A DNA stretch of 22,097 nucleotides from Sphingomonadales bacterium (GTDB lineage: Bacteria; Pseudomonadota; Alphaproteobacteria; Sphingomonadales; Sphingomonadaceae), in assembly GCA_024636595.1 (NCBI GenBank), contig JAGXGT010000177.1, positions 1-22,097 on the forward strand. Reading direction: 5' to 3'. The translations under genes and the position numbers were made by a program. The notes below the pieces were generated by a model. That model did no database searches. It was not told the origin of the DNA and saw only the letters and a program-made list of their open reading frames with translations. Positions 1 to 7,506 of this stretch are shown here, piece by piece. How positions within the stretch are numbered: the stretch's first letter is position 1; every line of letters begins with the position of its first letter.

Positions 1-237
1 GATCATCGGAGTGCTGCCGTCTTTTCTGCGCAGGCGCCCGATATCCGAATAGACCTTGTCGACCGCCTTTTCCCGGATGTGACAGGTATTCAGCACCACC
101 AGATCGGCGTCTTCGCCATTTTCGGCGGCGCTCATGCCCTGATCGACGAGCAATTCAGACATGCGCTCGCCGTCATAGACGTTCATCTGGCAGCCAAAGG
201 ATTTGATGTGGAATTTTTTAAGATCGGCTTGAGTCAT
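1..237 (-). CDS. miaB: tRNA-2-methylthio-N6-dimethylallyladenosine synthase MiaB, N-terminal part (cut by window edge)
   Basis: Only the first 79 codons are present; the gene runs off the left edge. The N-terminus reads MTQADLKKFHIKSFGCQMN and continues to a VVLNTCHIREKAVDKVYSD segment. This is the start of the methylthiotransferase (UPF0004) domain, with Cys at residues 16 and 52, two of the three ligands of the auxiliary iron-sulfur cluster. The radical-SAM CxxxCxxC and TRAM domains would lie outside. MiaB is a cytosolic radical-SAM enzyme that adds a methylthio group to i6A37 in tRNAs reading UNN codons. The start ATG lies 9 bases after the plsC stop, so it is probably co-transcribed with plsC and fur. 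The family call is secure; only completeness is unknown. Confidence 0.95.
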   Translation of the reverse strand, partial: MTQADLKKFHIKSFGCQMNVYDGERMSELLVDQGMSAAENGEDADLVVLNTCHIREKAVDKVYSDIGRLRRKDGSTPMI

Positions 238-246
238 AGACCGCGC

Positions 247-993
247 CTATACAATGGGTTTGCCCCCCAGGGAAGCTGAAAGCGGTTCTGCGATCCGTCG
301 CCGAGCCTCCGCCGCGATGTTTTTTCGGCCAGAATAATGATCGGGATCGAATGGTTCGAGGAAATGCACTTCGACCAGGAAGCTGCTGCGCCGGGTCAGA
401 AGCCTCCAGGCGTTCGATGGCGCGCTTTCGTCGCCCGTCCAGCCAATCTCCAGCGCATTTTCGCCGTAATTCAAGAAAATCGGCTGTACCATGATACCCG
501 GAGGAGGGGGCTCCAACACTTTTAGCAGAGGCGCCTTGAACGGCAGCAGGGTTGAACCGTCGCTGGTTGTACCCTCGGGGAAAACTGTGATAGCCCACGT
601 TTCCTCGAGCGCGTCCCGAAGCTGATTAATCTGCTGGGCTATACCCATTCGATCCGATCGTGAAACAAAGACGGTATCATTCAGCCGGCATAGCCAGCCG
701 ATGATCGGCCAATTGCCAATTTCTTCTTTCGAGACAAAGGCCGTGCCGCTATGTCCGCCGAGGATTGCAATATCCACCCAGGACAGATGATTGGATATGA
801 AAAAAACGTCGCGCCTTATTGGCGTACCGAGGATTTTGACCCGGGCACCGCAAGCAAATGCGGCGACCTTGAGAAAGGTTCGGGGCCAAGGATTGGATAG
901 TCTCAGCAACCGCCAGATATAGTAAAATGGGATGCAGGCAAACAATGCCGCAAAAATCAGCGCCATCCGCAGCATAAATCTTATATAACCCAT
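247..993 (-). CDS. plsC: 1-acyl-sn-glycerol-3-phosphate acyltransferase (PlsC family)
   Basis: A 248-residue acyltransferase that adds the second acyl chain to lysophosphatidic acid, giving phosphatidic acid at the inner membrane. An N-terminal hydrophobic segment (about residues 8-26) anchors it. The catalytic HX4D motif is NHLSWVD (H69, D74), and the glycerophosphate-binding VFPEGTTS motif is near residues 137-144. The open frame extends upstream to 1191, inside fur. I chose the ATG at 993 because GGAG lies 8 bases before it and family members begin at about this point, just before the membrane segment. An ATG at 1101, overlapping the end of fur with its own GGAG, is the main alternative and would add 36 residues. 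It lies in line with fur and miaB on the same strand. The family is certain; the start is moderately sure. Confidence 0.93.
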   Translation of the reverse strand: MGYIRFMLRMALIFAALFACIPFYYIWRLLRLSNPWPRTFLKVAAFACGARVKILGTPIRRDVFFISNHLSWVDIAILGGHSGTAFVSKEEIGNWPIIGWLCRLNDTVFVSRSDRMGIAQQINQLRDALEETWAITVFPEGTTSDGSTLLPFKAPLLKVLEPPPPGIMVQPIFLNYGENALEIGWTGDESAPSNAWRLLTRRSSFLVEVHFLEPFDPDHYSGRKNIAAEARRRIAEPLSASLGGKPIV

Positions 994-1072
994 TGGGGTT
1001 GCTCCATTCCACAACCGATATGCCATCGGTTGGATGTCACAAGGCCGTGCATCCGGGTCAGGGTTCGGCACG

Positions 1073-1495
1073 TCAGCTTTTTCTGGCGAGAGATACGCCA
1101 TATAGCTCCATGCGATGATCGACCAGCCGGTATCCGAGTTTTTCAGCAATCTGTTTTTGTAGCGCTTCCAATTCCGGATCGACAAATTCAATTACTTTGC
1201 CGGTTTCTACATCAATCAGATGGTCATGGTGCGATTCAGGAACAGCTTCGTAGCGGGCCCGACCATCCCCAAAATCGTGACGGTCCAATATGCCGGCTTC
1301 TTCGAACAGGCGAACGGTCCGATAGACGGTCGCAATCGAAATGCGCGAGTCCACCGCCGAAGCCCGTTCGTGCAGGGTTTCAACGTCGGGGTGATCCTCG
1401 GCATCGGAAATGACACGGGCTATCACCCGACGCTGGTCGGTGATGCGGAGTCCTTTTTCCGCACATAGTGCTTCAAGGTCAATTTTTTGCGGCAT
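1073..1495 (-). CDS. fur: Fur-family metal-responsive transcriptional regulator (Fur/Mur type)
   Basis: A 140-residue Fur-family repressor. Residues 1-80 form the winged-helix DNA-binding domain, with the recognition helix near SRISIATVYRTVRLFEEAG. The C-terminal dimerisation and metal domain contains SHHDHLIDVETGKVIEFVD, giving ligands H89, H90, H92 and E103, with H127 further on. The C-terminal CxxC zinc motifs of enterobacterial Fur are missing; the only Cys is residue 11. This is the alphaproteobacterial form, which in rhizobia acts as the manganese regulator Mur, so the metal cannot be settled from sequence. GGAAGG lies 5 bases before the ATG. The position between mucR and plsC on the same strand fits the usual sphingomonad order. 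Confidence 0.95.
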   Translation of the reverse strand: MPQKIDLEALCAEKGLRITDQRRVIARVISDAEDHPDVETLHERASAVDSRISIATVYRTVRLFEEAGILDRHDFGDGRARYEAVPESHHDHLIDVETGKVIEFVDPELEALQKQIAEKLGYRLVDHRMELYGVSLARKS

Positions 1496-1521
1496 GGAAC
1501 CCTTCCGTTACGCTGGGGAAG

Positions 1522-1549
1522 ACTCTATGCGGGGTGCGCGATATTGCAA
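1522..1549 (-). promoter_or_regulatory. Candidate sigma-70-type promoter for fur
   Basis: On the minus strand TTGCAA (plus 1544-1549) is followed after 16 bases by TAGAGT (plus 1522-1527), each matching four of six consensus positions. Transcription would start near 1515, about 20 bases before the fur ATG. It lies just downstream of the mucR stem-loop, so fur can be expressed separately from mucR. Confidence 0.35.
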
Positions 1550-1554
1550 AGGGA

Positions 1555-1580
1555 AAATTGCGGCACGTTCGCCGCAATTT
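1555..1580 (-). terminator. Stem-loop after mucR, probable intrinsic terminator
   Basis: A perfect 10-base inverted repeat, AAATTGCGGC / GCCGCAATTT, with a 6-base loop, begins about 28 bases after the mucR stop codon. On the minus strand the 3' arm ends AATTTTCCCTTT. The stem therefore has a GC-rich core and a short broken U-run, which is suboptimal but reasonable for an intrinsic terminator. It separates mucR from the fur promoter. Confidence 0.5.
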
Positions 1581-1608
1581 CCTGAATCCGATGCGATAAG
1601 AAACCCGT

Positions 1609-2025
1609 TTATTTCTTTGAGCCCTTTTTCTTACCCAAGCCAATTGCTTTGGCAAGCTGACGGCGCTTTTCCGCATAGTTGGGCGCAACCATCGGATAAT
1701 CGTTGGGCAGTCCCCATTTGGCGCGATAATCTTCCGGCGTCATACCGTAGTGCGTCATCAGATGCCGCTTCAGCATTTTCAGCTTCTTGCCATCTTCCAG
1801 ACAAACGACATAGTCCGGCTTGATCGACGCTTTAATCGGAACGGCCGGATCAGGACGGGCCTGTTCAGCCGCTTTGCCAGAAAGGCCAGCAAGTGCTCCG
1901 TGAACACTGCTGATGATAAGCGGTAAATCAGATACCGCGACGCTGTTGTTGCTGACATGTGCGGCAACAATGTCTGAAGTGAGCGTAATCAACGTCTCAT
2001 TCAGAGCAATTTCTTCCTCTGTCAT
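1609..2025 (-). CDS. mucR: MucR/Ros-family zinc-finger transcriptional regulator
   Basis: A 138-residue MucR/Ros regulator. Residues 1-50 are the N-terminal oligomerisation part. The zinc-binding domain is residues 75-92: C75, D78, H88 and H92 give a C-x2-D-x9-H-x3-H pattern, where Asp replaces the second Cys as in many MucR proteins. The following MTHYGMTPEDYRAKWGLP segment and the basic tail GKKKGSKK are family hallmarks. MucR proteins bind AT-rich DNA as H-NS-like global regulators; in alphaproteobacteria they control exopolysaccharide, motility and cell-cycle genes. AAAGG lies about 9 bases before the ATG. Upstream are a perfect TATAAT and an inverted repeat. It follows rimI on the same strand, but a 106-base gap suggests its own promoter. 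Confidence 0.95.
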   Translation of the reverse strand: MTEEEIALNETLITLTSDIVAAHVSNNSVAVSDLPLIISSVHGALAGLSGKAAEQARPDPAVPIKASIKPDYVVCLEDGKKLKMLKRHLMTHYGMTPEDYRAKWGLPNDYPMVAPNYAEKRRQLAKAIGLGKKKGSKK

Positions 2026-2053
2026 ATTCTATTACCTTTGTGCGACCATTATT

Positions 2054-2059
2054 ATTATA
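2054..2059 (-). promoter_or_regulatory. Candidate -10 element of the mucR promoter
   Basis: The minus strand reads TATAAT here, an exact -10 consensus, ending 28 bases before the mucR ATG and inside a very AT-rich stretch. No convincing -35 hexamer sits 16-18 bases upstream, where one arm of an inverted repeat lies instead. That fits an activated or autoregulated promoter. Confidence 0.4.
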
Positions 2060-2073
2060 TTGCATATTTTGCG

Positions 2074-2096
2074 GGCCGTTATTTACACGAACGGCC
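2074..2096. repeat. Inverted repeat upstream of mucR
   Basis: GGCCGTT, a 9-base spacer, then AACGGCC: perfect 7-base arms in the 106-base gap between rimI and mucR. On the minus strand no U-run follows, so it is a poor terminator for rimI. It overlaps the -35 zone of the putative mucR promoter and could be an operator or a processing hairpin. Confidence 0.45.
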
Positions 2097-2131
2097 AAAA
2101 GCTGCAACCGCCAAACTGATCCACCATTATT

Positions 2132-2635
2132 TTAGATGGTTAATACGGCTCTGTAAGTAACGGCATCAAACTTTTCCATGCCCGGGCCAGTATAATAGGC
2201 TTTCCGCAATCCGATCTGATGAAAGCCGAACTTCGCATAAAGTTTTTCCGCCGGATTGTCGGCTCTCATTTCCAGAAAAACGAAAGCGACCTGTGCCGTG
2301 CGCGCGGCTTTTAGCATATGCTCTAACAACAAGTATCCTATGCCGTGGCCTTGGCTTTCCGGAGACACCGCAATCATCAGCAGTTCCTCCTCATCGGCGG
2401 CCTGGCGACTGATGACGAAACCGCAGACATTGTCTTGACGACTTGCAATCAGCAGTTTGGCACTGGGCATGGAGAGCATCGACCGGCATTGATGGTGGTT
2501 CCATCCCTCCCCGTAAGTCTTGGGGAAGGCATGTTCCATGACTTGCATCACGGCGCTCAAGTCGTTCAGGTCACCGTCCCGGATGTCTACCGGTACAAGC
2601 GCATGAGCGTCCCATGGGCCCTGGCGACTGGCCAT
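2132..2635 (-). CDS. rimI: Ribosomal-protein-alanine N-acetyltransferase RimI (GNAT family)
   Basis: A 167-residue single-domain GNAT enzyme. The acetyl-CoA-binding motif is SPESQGHGIGYLLLEHML (residues 91-108, Q95-G-H-G-I-G100). The general base and acid expected from RimI correspond to E122 in LEMRADN and Y133 in KLYAKFGF. RimI acetylates the N-terminal alanine of ribosomal protein S18; outside enterobacteria the substrate range may be wider. The start codon lies 3 bases after the tsaB stop, so the two are translationally coupled, and tsaB-rimI adjacency is widespread in bacteria. The N-terminus is slightly long for RimI (about 150 residues is usual), but no better start is visible. Confidence 0.92.
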   Translation of the reverse strand: MASRQGPWDAHALVPVDIRDGDLNDLSAVMQVMEHAFPKTYGEGWNHHQCRSMLSMPSAKLLIASRQDNVCGFVISRQAADEEELLMIAVSPESQGHGIGYLLLEHMLKAARTAQVAFVFLEMRADNPAEKLYAKFGFHQIGLRKAYYTGPGMEKFDAVTYRAVLTI

Positions 2636-2638
2636 CGC

Positions 2639-3265
2639 TCAGGCGGTTATCGCTGGCTGGGCGTCTGGTTTGCGCCCGTAAGTAGCTGTGGCAGGCATTT
2701 TTTTCATCTCGTCAGATACTAAATAGATATATTTCGCATTTGGCAATATTGGAAAGTGCATATCGGCACCGATAGCGGTGGCAAGTTCCGCAGCGGCTGA
2801 TCCTGCGATAATATCCGCCTTGACCGCGCCGGTTGCTTGTTCTGGCGTGAGCGCGGCAAATGGCGCCAGCGGCTTGCCATTGCTGGCAAAATTCTGCAGG
2901 AAATATTCGCCATGGCCCGCCAGCATCGCCACGCATACCGGGAGCGGTACATCTAATTGTTCCTGCGCTTGCGCCGCAACCAGCGCTAGGCAGCTATACC
3001 CCTGAATATCTGCGCCCCAGGCCAAGGCCAGAGCTTTCGCAGCAGAAATGCCGATACGGACCCCGGTGAAGCTTCCCGGTCCGCAATTGACCAATATTTT
3101 GGCAGCTTTGCCCCGATCGGGAAGCCCCGCGATCGCCGGGATCAGTTTTTCCGCATGGCCGCGACCAATTTCGGCATAGTTAGAGGTAATCAGCACGCCA
3201 TCTTCGAATAGCGCAACCGAACATGCGATTGTGGCTGTGTCGATCGCGAGTAGACGCTCGCCCAT
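2639..3265 (-). CDS. tsaB: tRNA threonylcarbamoyladenosine biosynthesis protein TsaB
   Basis: A 208-residue ASKHA-fold protein that partners TsaD (and TsaE) in making the t6A37 modification of ANN-decoding tRNAs in the cytosol. The N-terminal phosphate-1-like motif LLAIDTATIACSVALFEDG and the NCGPGSFTGVRIGISAAKALA motif (near residues 60-80) are TsaB hallmarks. TsaB lacks the metal-binding histidines of TsaD and is catalytically inactive itself. I take the ATG at 3265; a TTG directly before it is a less likely start. It begins 7 bases after the stop of the rutE-like gene and ends 3 bases before rimI, so it sits inside a tight operon. No strong ribosome site is visible, which fits coupling to upstream translation. 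Confidence 0.95.
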   Translation of the reverse strand: MGERLLAIDTATIACSVALFEDGVLITSNYAEIGRGHAEKLIPAIAGLPDRGKAAKILVNCGPGSFTGVRIGISAAKALALAWGADIQGYSCLALVAAQAQEQLDVPLPVCVAMLAGHGEYFLQNFASNGKPLAPFAALTPEQATGAVKADIIAGSAAAELATAIGADMHFPILPNAKYIYLVSDEMKKMPATATYGRKPDAQPAITA

Positions 3266-3272
3266 CAACCGG

Positions 3273-3866
3273 TCAGATCAGGCTGTTGAATTTGTCGAAT
3301 TCCGGGCGAGGGCTGCGATCAAAAATTGTCGACGGATCGCCATAGCCCAGCGTGGAAATGAAGTTGGATTTGACACTGGGCTGGTCTCCAAAAAATTCCT
3401 TATCGACAGCATCGTTGTCAAAGCCCGACATGGGGCCGGTGTCGAGCCCAAGCGCGCGGGCCGCCAGAATAAAATAGGCGCCCTGCAGCGAGCTGTTACG
3501 CATAGCATGCACTTTGCGGGCTTCGGGATCACCCTCAAACCAGCTTTTCGCATCGGCGTGCGGGAAAAGTTCTGGCAGATACTCGTGAAAATCTTGGTCC
3601 ATGCCGATGATGACTGCAGCGGGTGCCTTGCGGATTTTGTCCTGATTGCCTTCGGAAGACAGATCGGCCAGACGATCGCGCGCGGACTGGCTGTGGCACC
3701 ATATAAGCCGGGCGGGTAGCATGTTCGCGCTGGTGGGGCCCATTTTCATGAGATTCCAGATCGCGTGCAGTTGATCCACCGATACCGGCTTGTCATGATA
3801 GCCATTATAGGTGCGTGCTTCGAGAAATAGCTGGTCCAGCGCGGCTTGACCGAGTGGTGAATTCAT
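3273..3866 (-). CDS. rutE: RutE-like nitroreductase-family protein (malonic semialdehyde reductase type)
   Basis: A 197-residue member of the FMN-dependent nitroreductase superfamily, in the RutE/HadB subgroup. Motifs shared with E. coli RutE include MKMGPTSANMLPARLIW near residue 40, FPHADAKSWFEGDPE, RNSSLQGAYFILAARALGLD and TGPMSGFD. RutE reduces malonic semialdehyde to 3-hydroxypropionate in uracil breakdown, but no other rut gene is nearby, so the true substrate here is open. I chose the ATG at 3866 because AAAGG lies 8 bases upstream and family members start here; the frame stays open upstream into the end of nfu. It lies 25 bases after nfu and 7 bases before tsaB on the same strand. The family is sure, the substrate is inferred. 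Confidence 0.88.
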   Translation of the reverse strand: MNSPLGQAALDQLFLEARTYNGYHDKPVSVDQLHAIWNLMKMGPTSANMLPARLIWCHSQSARDRLADLSSEGNQDKIRKAPAAVIIGMDQDFHEYLPELFPHADAKSWFEGDPEARKVHAMRNSSLQGAYFILAARALGLDTGPMSGFDNDAVDKEFFGDQPSVKSNFISTLGYGDPSTIFDRSPRPEFDKFNSLI

Positions 3867-3891
3867 TGTTCTGCCTTTATTCTGAGAATGT

Positions 3892-4464
3892 CTAAGCGGC
3901 CCGGACTTCGGTGACCTCGGGCACATAATGTTTCAGCAGGGATTCGATTCCGTGCTTCAGCGTCGCGGTCGATGACGGGCAACCGGCGCAGGCGCCCTGC
4001 ATTTTCAAAAATACCGTGCCTTTGTTGAAGCCGCGATAAATAATATCGCCACCATCATTGGCAACCGCCGGACGAACCCGGGTCTCGATCAGTTCCTTGA
4101 TCTGTGCCACGATATCCGCATCTTCCGGATCGTCGTGGACTTCCTCCTCGGGCGGGACGGTGATTTCTCCCGCACTACCCGGCTTGAATAGCGGCAGTCC
4201 GGCGGAAAAATGATCAAGCAAAATGCTAAGGACCTGAGGCTTCTGATCGCTCCAGTCTGCTCCCGGTCCGCAGGTCACCGAAATGAAATCCGAACCAAAG
4301 AAAACGCCCGTTACATCCCCCAGCGTGAACAATGCTTCCGCAAGCGGCGATATCTCGGCATCTTCCGGCGACGCAAAATCGCGAGTGCCATCGGTCATGA
4401 CCGGCTGCCCAAGCAAGAATTTGAGGGTGGAAGGGTTTGGTGTTTTTTCGGTTTCAATCAACAT
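3892..4464 (-). CDS. Nfu-type iron-sulfur cluster scaffold/carrier protein
   Basis: A 190-residue two-domain Nfu protein. Residues 1-90 are the Nfu N-terminal domain, starting MLIETEKTPNPSTLKFLLGQ, a signature shared with mitochondrial NFU1. Residues 115-185 are the NifU C-terminal domain, with the cluster-binding CxxC in QGACAGCPSS (C159, C162). These proteins receive an iron-sulfur cluster and pass a [4Fe-4S] cluster to client enzymes such as lipoyl synthase or MiaB-type radical-SAM enzymes. It appears to be the first gene of the leftward operon, with a TATAAT just upstream. Its architecture is unlike E. coli NfuA, whose N-terminal domain is a degenerate A-type carrier, so I give no symbol. 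Confidence 0.94.
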   Translation of the reverse strand: MLIETEKTPNPSTLKFLLGQPVMTDGTRDFASPEDAEISPLAEALFTLGDVTGVFFGSDFISVTCGPGADWSDQKPQVLSILLDHFSAGLPLFKPGSAGEITVPPEEEVHDDPEDADIVAQIKELIETRVRPAVANDGGDIIYRGFNKGTVFLKMQGACAGCPSSTATLKHGIESLLKHYVPEVTEVRAA

Positions 4465-4479
4465 GCATGTTATCTGGCG

Positions 4480-4508
4480 ATTATAAGCCGTTCGATCAAG
4501 GGCTAAAC
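4480..4508 (-). promoter_or_regulatory. Candidate promoter of the nfu operon
   Basis: The minus strand has an exact TATAAT (plus 4480-4485), with GTTTAG 17 bases upstream as a weak -35. Transcription would begin only about 9 bases before the nfu ATG, and no Shine-Dalgarno is seen, so the message would be nearly leaderless. The same 123-base gap must also hold the promoter for the divergent peptidase gene, which I could not place. Confidence 0.35.
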
Positions 4509-4587
4509 AGCCGATAAAGCTGCTGCGAAGCGAGAATGTAGGGAATATTCACTGGCCAGTAAGATTGGGCCTGCTTATATCCGCTCC

Positions 4588-7506
4588 ATGAAACGATTAA
4601 CACGCCATTCGGCTCCGCAATTTTTCTTTTTCTTGCTACTGTTCTGTCTGGTGATGATGCCGGGCATGGCGCGCGCGCAGGCAGCCGAGGGCGATGATAT
4701 CGTCCCTTGGCTATATGAAAATAGCGACATCCCTGTCGATAAGACCTGGACTTTTGGTGAGTTGGACAACGGGATGCGCTATGCGGTCAAGCATAATGGC
4801 GTGCCGCCCGGACAGGTGTCGATCCGGCTGCGGATTGACGTTGGTTCGCTGATGGAGAGCGAAGAAGAGCAGGGATTTGCCCATTTCATGGAGCATTTGA
4901 CCTTTCGCGGTTCGACCCATGTTCCCGATGGCGAGGCAAAGCGCGTTTGGCAGCGGCTGGGCGTGACATTCGGTAGCGATAGCAACGCGGAAACCACGCC
5001 AACCCAGACGGTCTACAAGCTGGATTTGCCCAACTCCAGCGAAGCCAGCCTCGACGAAAGTCTGAAAATATTATCCGGTATGGTTCGTTCACCGGGACTG
5101 AGTGCAACGGCAATCAATGCGGAACGCCCTGTGGTTCTGGCGGAATTGGCCGAGCGAGCTGGTCCTCAGACCAAAGTGCAAAATGCCACACGGGAATTAT
5201 TCTTTGCCGGGCAGCGTTTGGCCAACCGGGCGCCCATCGGTACGCCCGAAACGTTGAGCGCTGGGACGCCGGCGATGCTGAAACTGTTTCATCAGCTCTG
5301 GTATCGCCCTGAAAAGGCAGTAATCGTTATCGCTGGCGATGGAGATCCAGCACTTTTTGTGACGCTGCTGAACAAGCATTTTTCGCAATGGCAGGGAAAG
5401 GGCGAGGCCGGTATAATTCCGGACTTCGGTCAACCGCAGGATGTGAGCGATATCAGCCAGATCCTGATCGAACCGACATTGCCACGGTTCATTTCAATGG
5501 TCATCGCACGGCCTTGGGAACAGGTTGAAGATACCATCGTTTACAATCAGCAAATATTGATCGACTTGCTGGCGTTGCAGATGATCAACCGTCGCCTGGA
5601 AGCGGGCGCAAGAGCCGGAGGCAGCTATTTGCAGGCCAGCGTCGGACAGGATAATGTAAGCCGCTCGGTTGACGGAACGTTTGTCAGCATCATCCCGCTC
5701 GGCGACGACTGGGAGGCCGCCCTCAAGGATGTCCGGGGAGTCATCAGCGATGCCACGACGATCGCACCATCCGAACAGGACATTGCGCGCGAAATTGCCG
5801 AGTTTGATGCTGCGCTCGCGATTGGGGTGGAAAGCTATCAAACGGAAGCGGCGCGAAAACAGGCGGACAATATCATAAACGCCGTTGATATTCACGAAAC
5901 CGTAGCGACGCCGCAGGTAGCACTGGATGTTTTTCGTGCGATGCGCGATCTGTACACGCCCAAGCGACTGCTGGATTCGACCCGCAAGCTATTTTCGGGG
6001 GTTTCTACCCGCGCCTTGCTGACATCTCCGGATGCGATTGATGACGGAAAAGTCAGGCTGGCCGCGGCATTAAGACGTTCTGTCAAGGCCGCCAGCGATG
6101 TTCGTGTCGCCCAATCCGATATCGGATTTGAGTCGCTCAAGAAGATCGGTAAAAAGGGATCGATTAAATCATCCCGGAAATTAGAGCAGTTCGATATGGA
6201 GCAGCTGGAACTTGCCAATGGCGTGAGGGTGCTGCTGTTCCCGAATACCGCCGAGCGCAACAAGATCATGGTCAATGCCCGCTTTGGCAATGGCTACAGC
6301 GGCCTGCCGTCGGATCAGGAAACCCTTGCTTGGTCCGGCGCTTTTGCCTTGATGGCCAGCGGTGTCGGCGAGCTGGGGCAGGAGGAACTCGACAAGATCA
6401 CCACGGGCCGTCGGATAGGGTTGGGTTTTGATATCGATAATGATGCCTTCGAGATTACCGCCGATACACGACCTTCCGACCTCGAGGACCAACTGCATCT
6501 GATTGCCGCAAAATTGGCATTTCCTCGCTGGGACGCAGCGCCCGTTATCCGTAGCAAGGCAGCGGCCTCGATCGGTTATGACAGCTTTTCGGCTTCACCG
6601 CAGTCAGTTATGGAGCGCGATCTGGAATGGCTATTACGCGGCAAGGATCCGCGATGGAAAACCCCCGATAAAGCGGATTTCAGCAAGCTGACCGCCGAGA
6701 ATTTCAAACAGTTCTGGGAACCGATACTGGCCAGTGGACCGGTCGAACTTATGCTGTTCGGTGATTTTGACCGGGATCAGGTGGTCGAGTCCATTCTCAG
6801 GACATTTGGTGCGTTGAAAAGCCGCCAGCCGCGGGCCGTCCCAGCTGACGCCACCTCTCCACAGTTCCCATCACCACAAGCCAACCCGGTAATCCTCGTC
6901 CATAAGGGCGACAAGGAACGGGCTGCAGCCATGGTGGCTTGGCCGACTGGAGGCGGACTGGAAAATGTACGGGAAAGCCGCAAGCTCGAAGTGCTGACGT
7001 CGATTTTCAATGATAGGCTGTTTGAAATTCTCCGCTCCCAACAGGGCGCAAGTTATAGTCCGCAGGTCGTAAACAGCTGGCCGGTCGATTTCAAATCGGG
7101 TGGTTATATCGGTGCGCAGAGCCAGTTGACGCCAGCCAATATCGATCGTTTTTATAATGTCGTGGAATCGATAGCCAAGGACCTGCGGGACAAACCGGTT
7201 GGTGCCGATGAATTGCAGCGGGTGGTGGAACCTTTGCGCCAGCTTATCGCCCGCGCCAGCAGTGGCAACAGTTTCTGGATGAGCCAGTTGGAGGGCGCGA
7301 GTTTTAATCCGCCGAAATTTGTGGCCCTGCAAACCCTGCTCAGTGACTACACTATCATCACGCCGGAAGAGGTGCAGGCTCTGGCCGTCAAATATCTTGA
7401 TGAGAAAAAGACGTGGAAACTGGCCGTACTGCCCGAGTCCAAGGGTATGGCTGCGAATGACAATGATCCGATTGCGCTACCATCTGAAGCAGCAGTCAGC
7501 CATTAG
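4588..7506 (+). CDS. Exported M16-family zinc metallopeptidase (PqqL-like, full-length double unit)
   Basis: A 972-residue peptidase of the pitrilysin/insulinase family. A signal peptide is visible: a basic start, the hydrophobic run FFFFLLLFCLVMMPG, and an ARAQA-type cleavage site near residue 30, so it acts in the periplasm. The inverted zinc motif HFMEH (H99-H103) supplies two ligands and the catalytic Glu102. E186, in the ERPVVLAELAER segment, is the expected third ligand, with E179 as the partner acidic residue. The second half (from about residue 530) is a second M16 pair without HxxEH, as usual in these clamshell proteases. It is monocistronic, divergent from nfu, and its stop overlaps that of the convergent redoxin gene. 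Substrates are unknown; PqqL and outer-membrane-linked peptidases are the closest types I know. Confidence 0.93.
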   Translation: MKRLTRHSAPQFFFFLLLFCLVMMPGMARAQAAEGDDIVPWLYENSDIPVDKTWTFGELDNGMRYAVKHNGVPPGQVSIRLRIDVGSLMESEEEQGFAHFMEHLTFRGSTHVPDGEAKRVWQRLGVTFGSDSNAETTPTQTVYKLDLPNSSEASLDESLKILSGMVRSPGLSATAINAERPVVLAELAERAGPQTKVQNATRELFFAGQRLANRAPIGTPETLSAGTPAMLKLFHQLWYRPEKAVIVIAGDGDPALFVTLLNKHFSQWQGKGEAGIIPDFGQPQDVSDISQILIEPTLPRFISMVIARPWEQVEDTIVYNQQILIDLLALQMINRRLEAGARAGGSYLQASVGQDNVSRSVDGTFVSIIPLGDDWEAALKDVRGVISDATTIAPSEQDIAREIAEFDAALAIGVESYQTEAARKQADNIINAVDIHETVATPQVALDVFRAMRDLYTPKRLLDSTRKLFSGVSTRALLTSPDAIDDGKVRLAAALRRSVKAASDVRVAQSDIGFESLKKIGKKGSIKSSRKLEQFDMEQLELANGVRVLLFPNTAERNKIMVNARFGNGYSGLPSDQETLAWSGAFALMASGVGELGQEELDKITTGRRIGLGFDIDNDAFEITADTRPSDLEDQLHLIAAKLAFPRWDAAPVIRSKAAASIGYDSFSASPQSVMERDLEWLLRGKDPRWKTPDKADFSKLTAENFKQFWEPILASGPVELMLFGDFDRDQVVESILRTFGALKSRQPRAVPADATSPQFPSPQANPVILVHKGDKERAAAMVAWPTGGGLENVRESRKLEVLTSIFNDRLFEILRSQQGASYSPQVVNSWPVDFKSGGYIGAQSQLTPANIDRFYNVVESIAKDLRDKPVGADELQRVVEPLRQLIARASSGNSFWMSQLEGASFNPPKFVALQTLLSDYTIITPEEVQALAVKYLDEKKTWKLAVLPESKGMAANDNDPIALPSEAAVSH

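Noticed and set aside
4551..4560. ACTGGCCAGT palindrome upstream of the M16 peptidase
   Set aside because: A 10-base palindrome with no second copy or known motif; not enough to call an operator.
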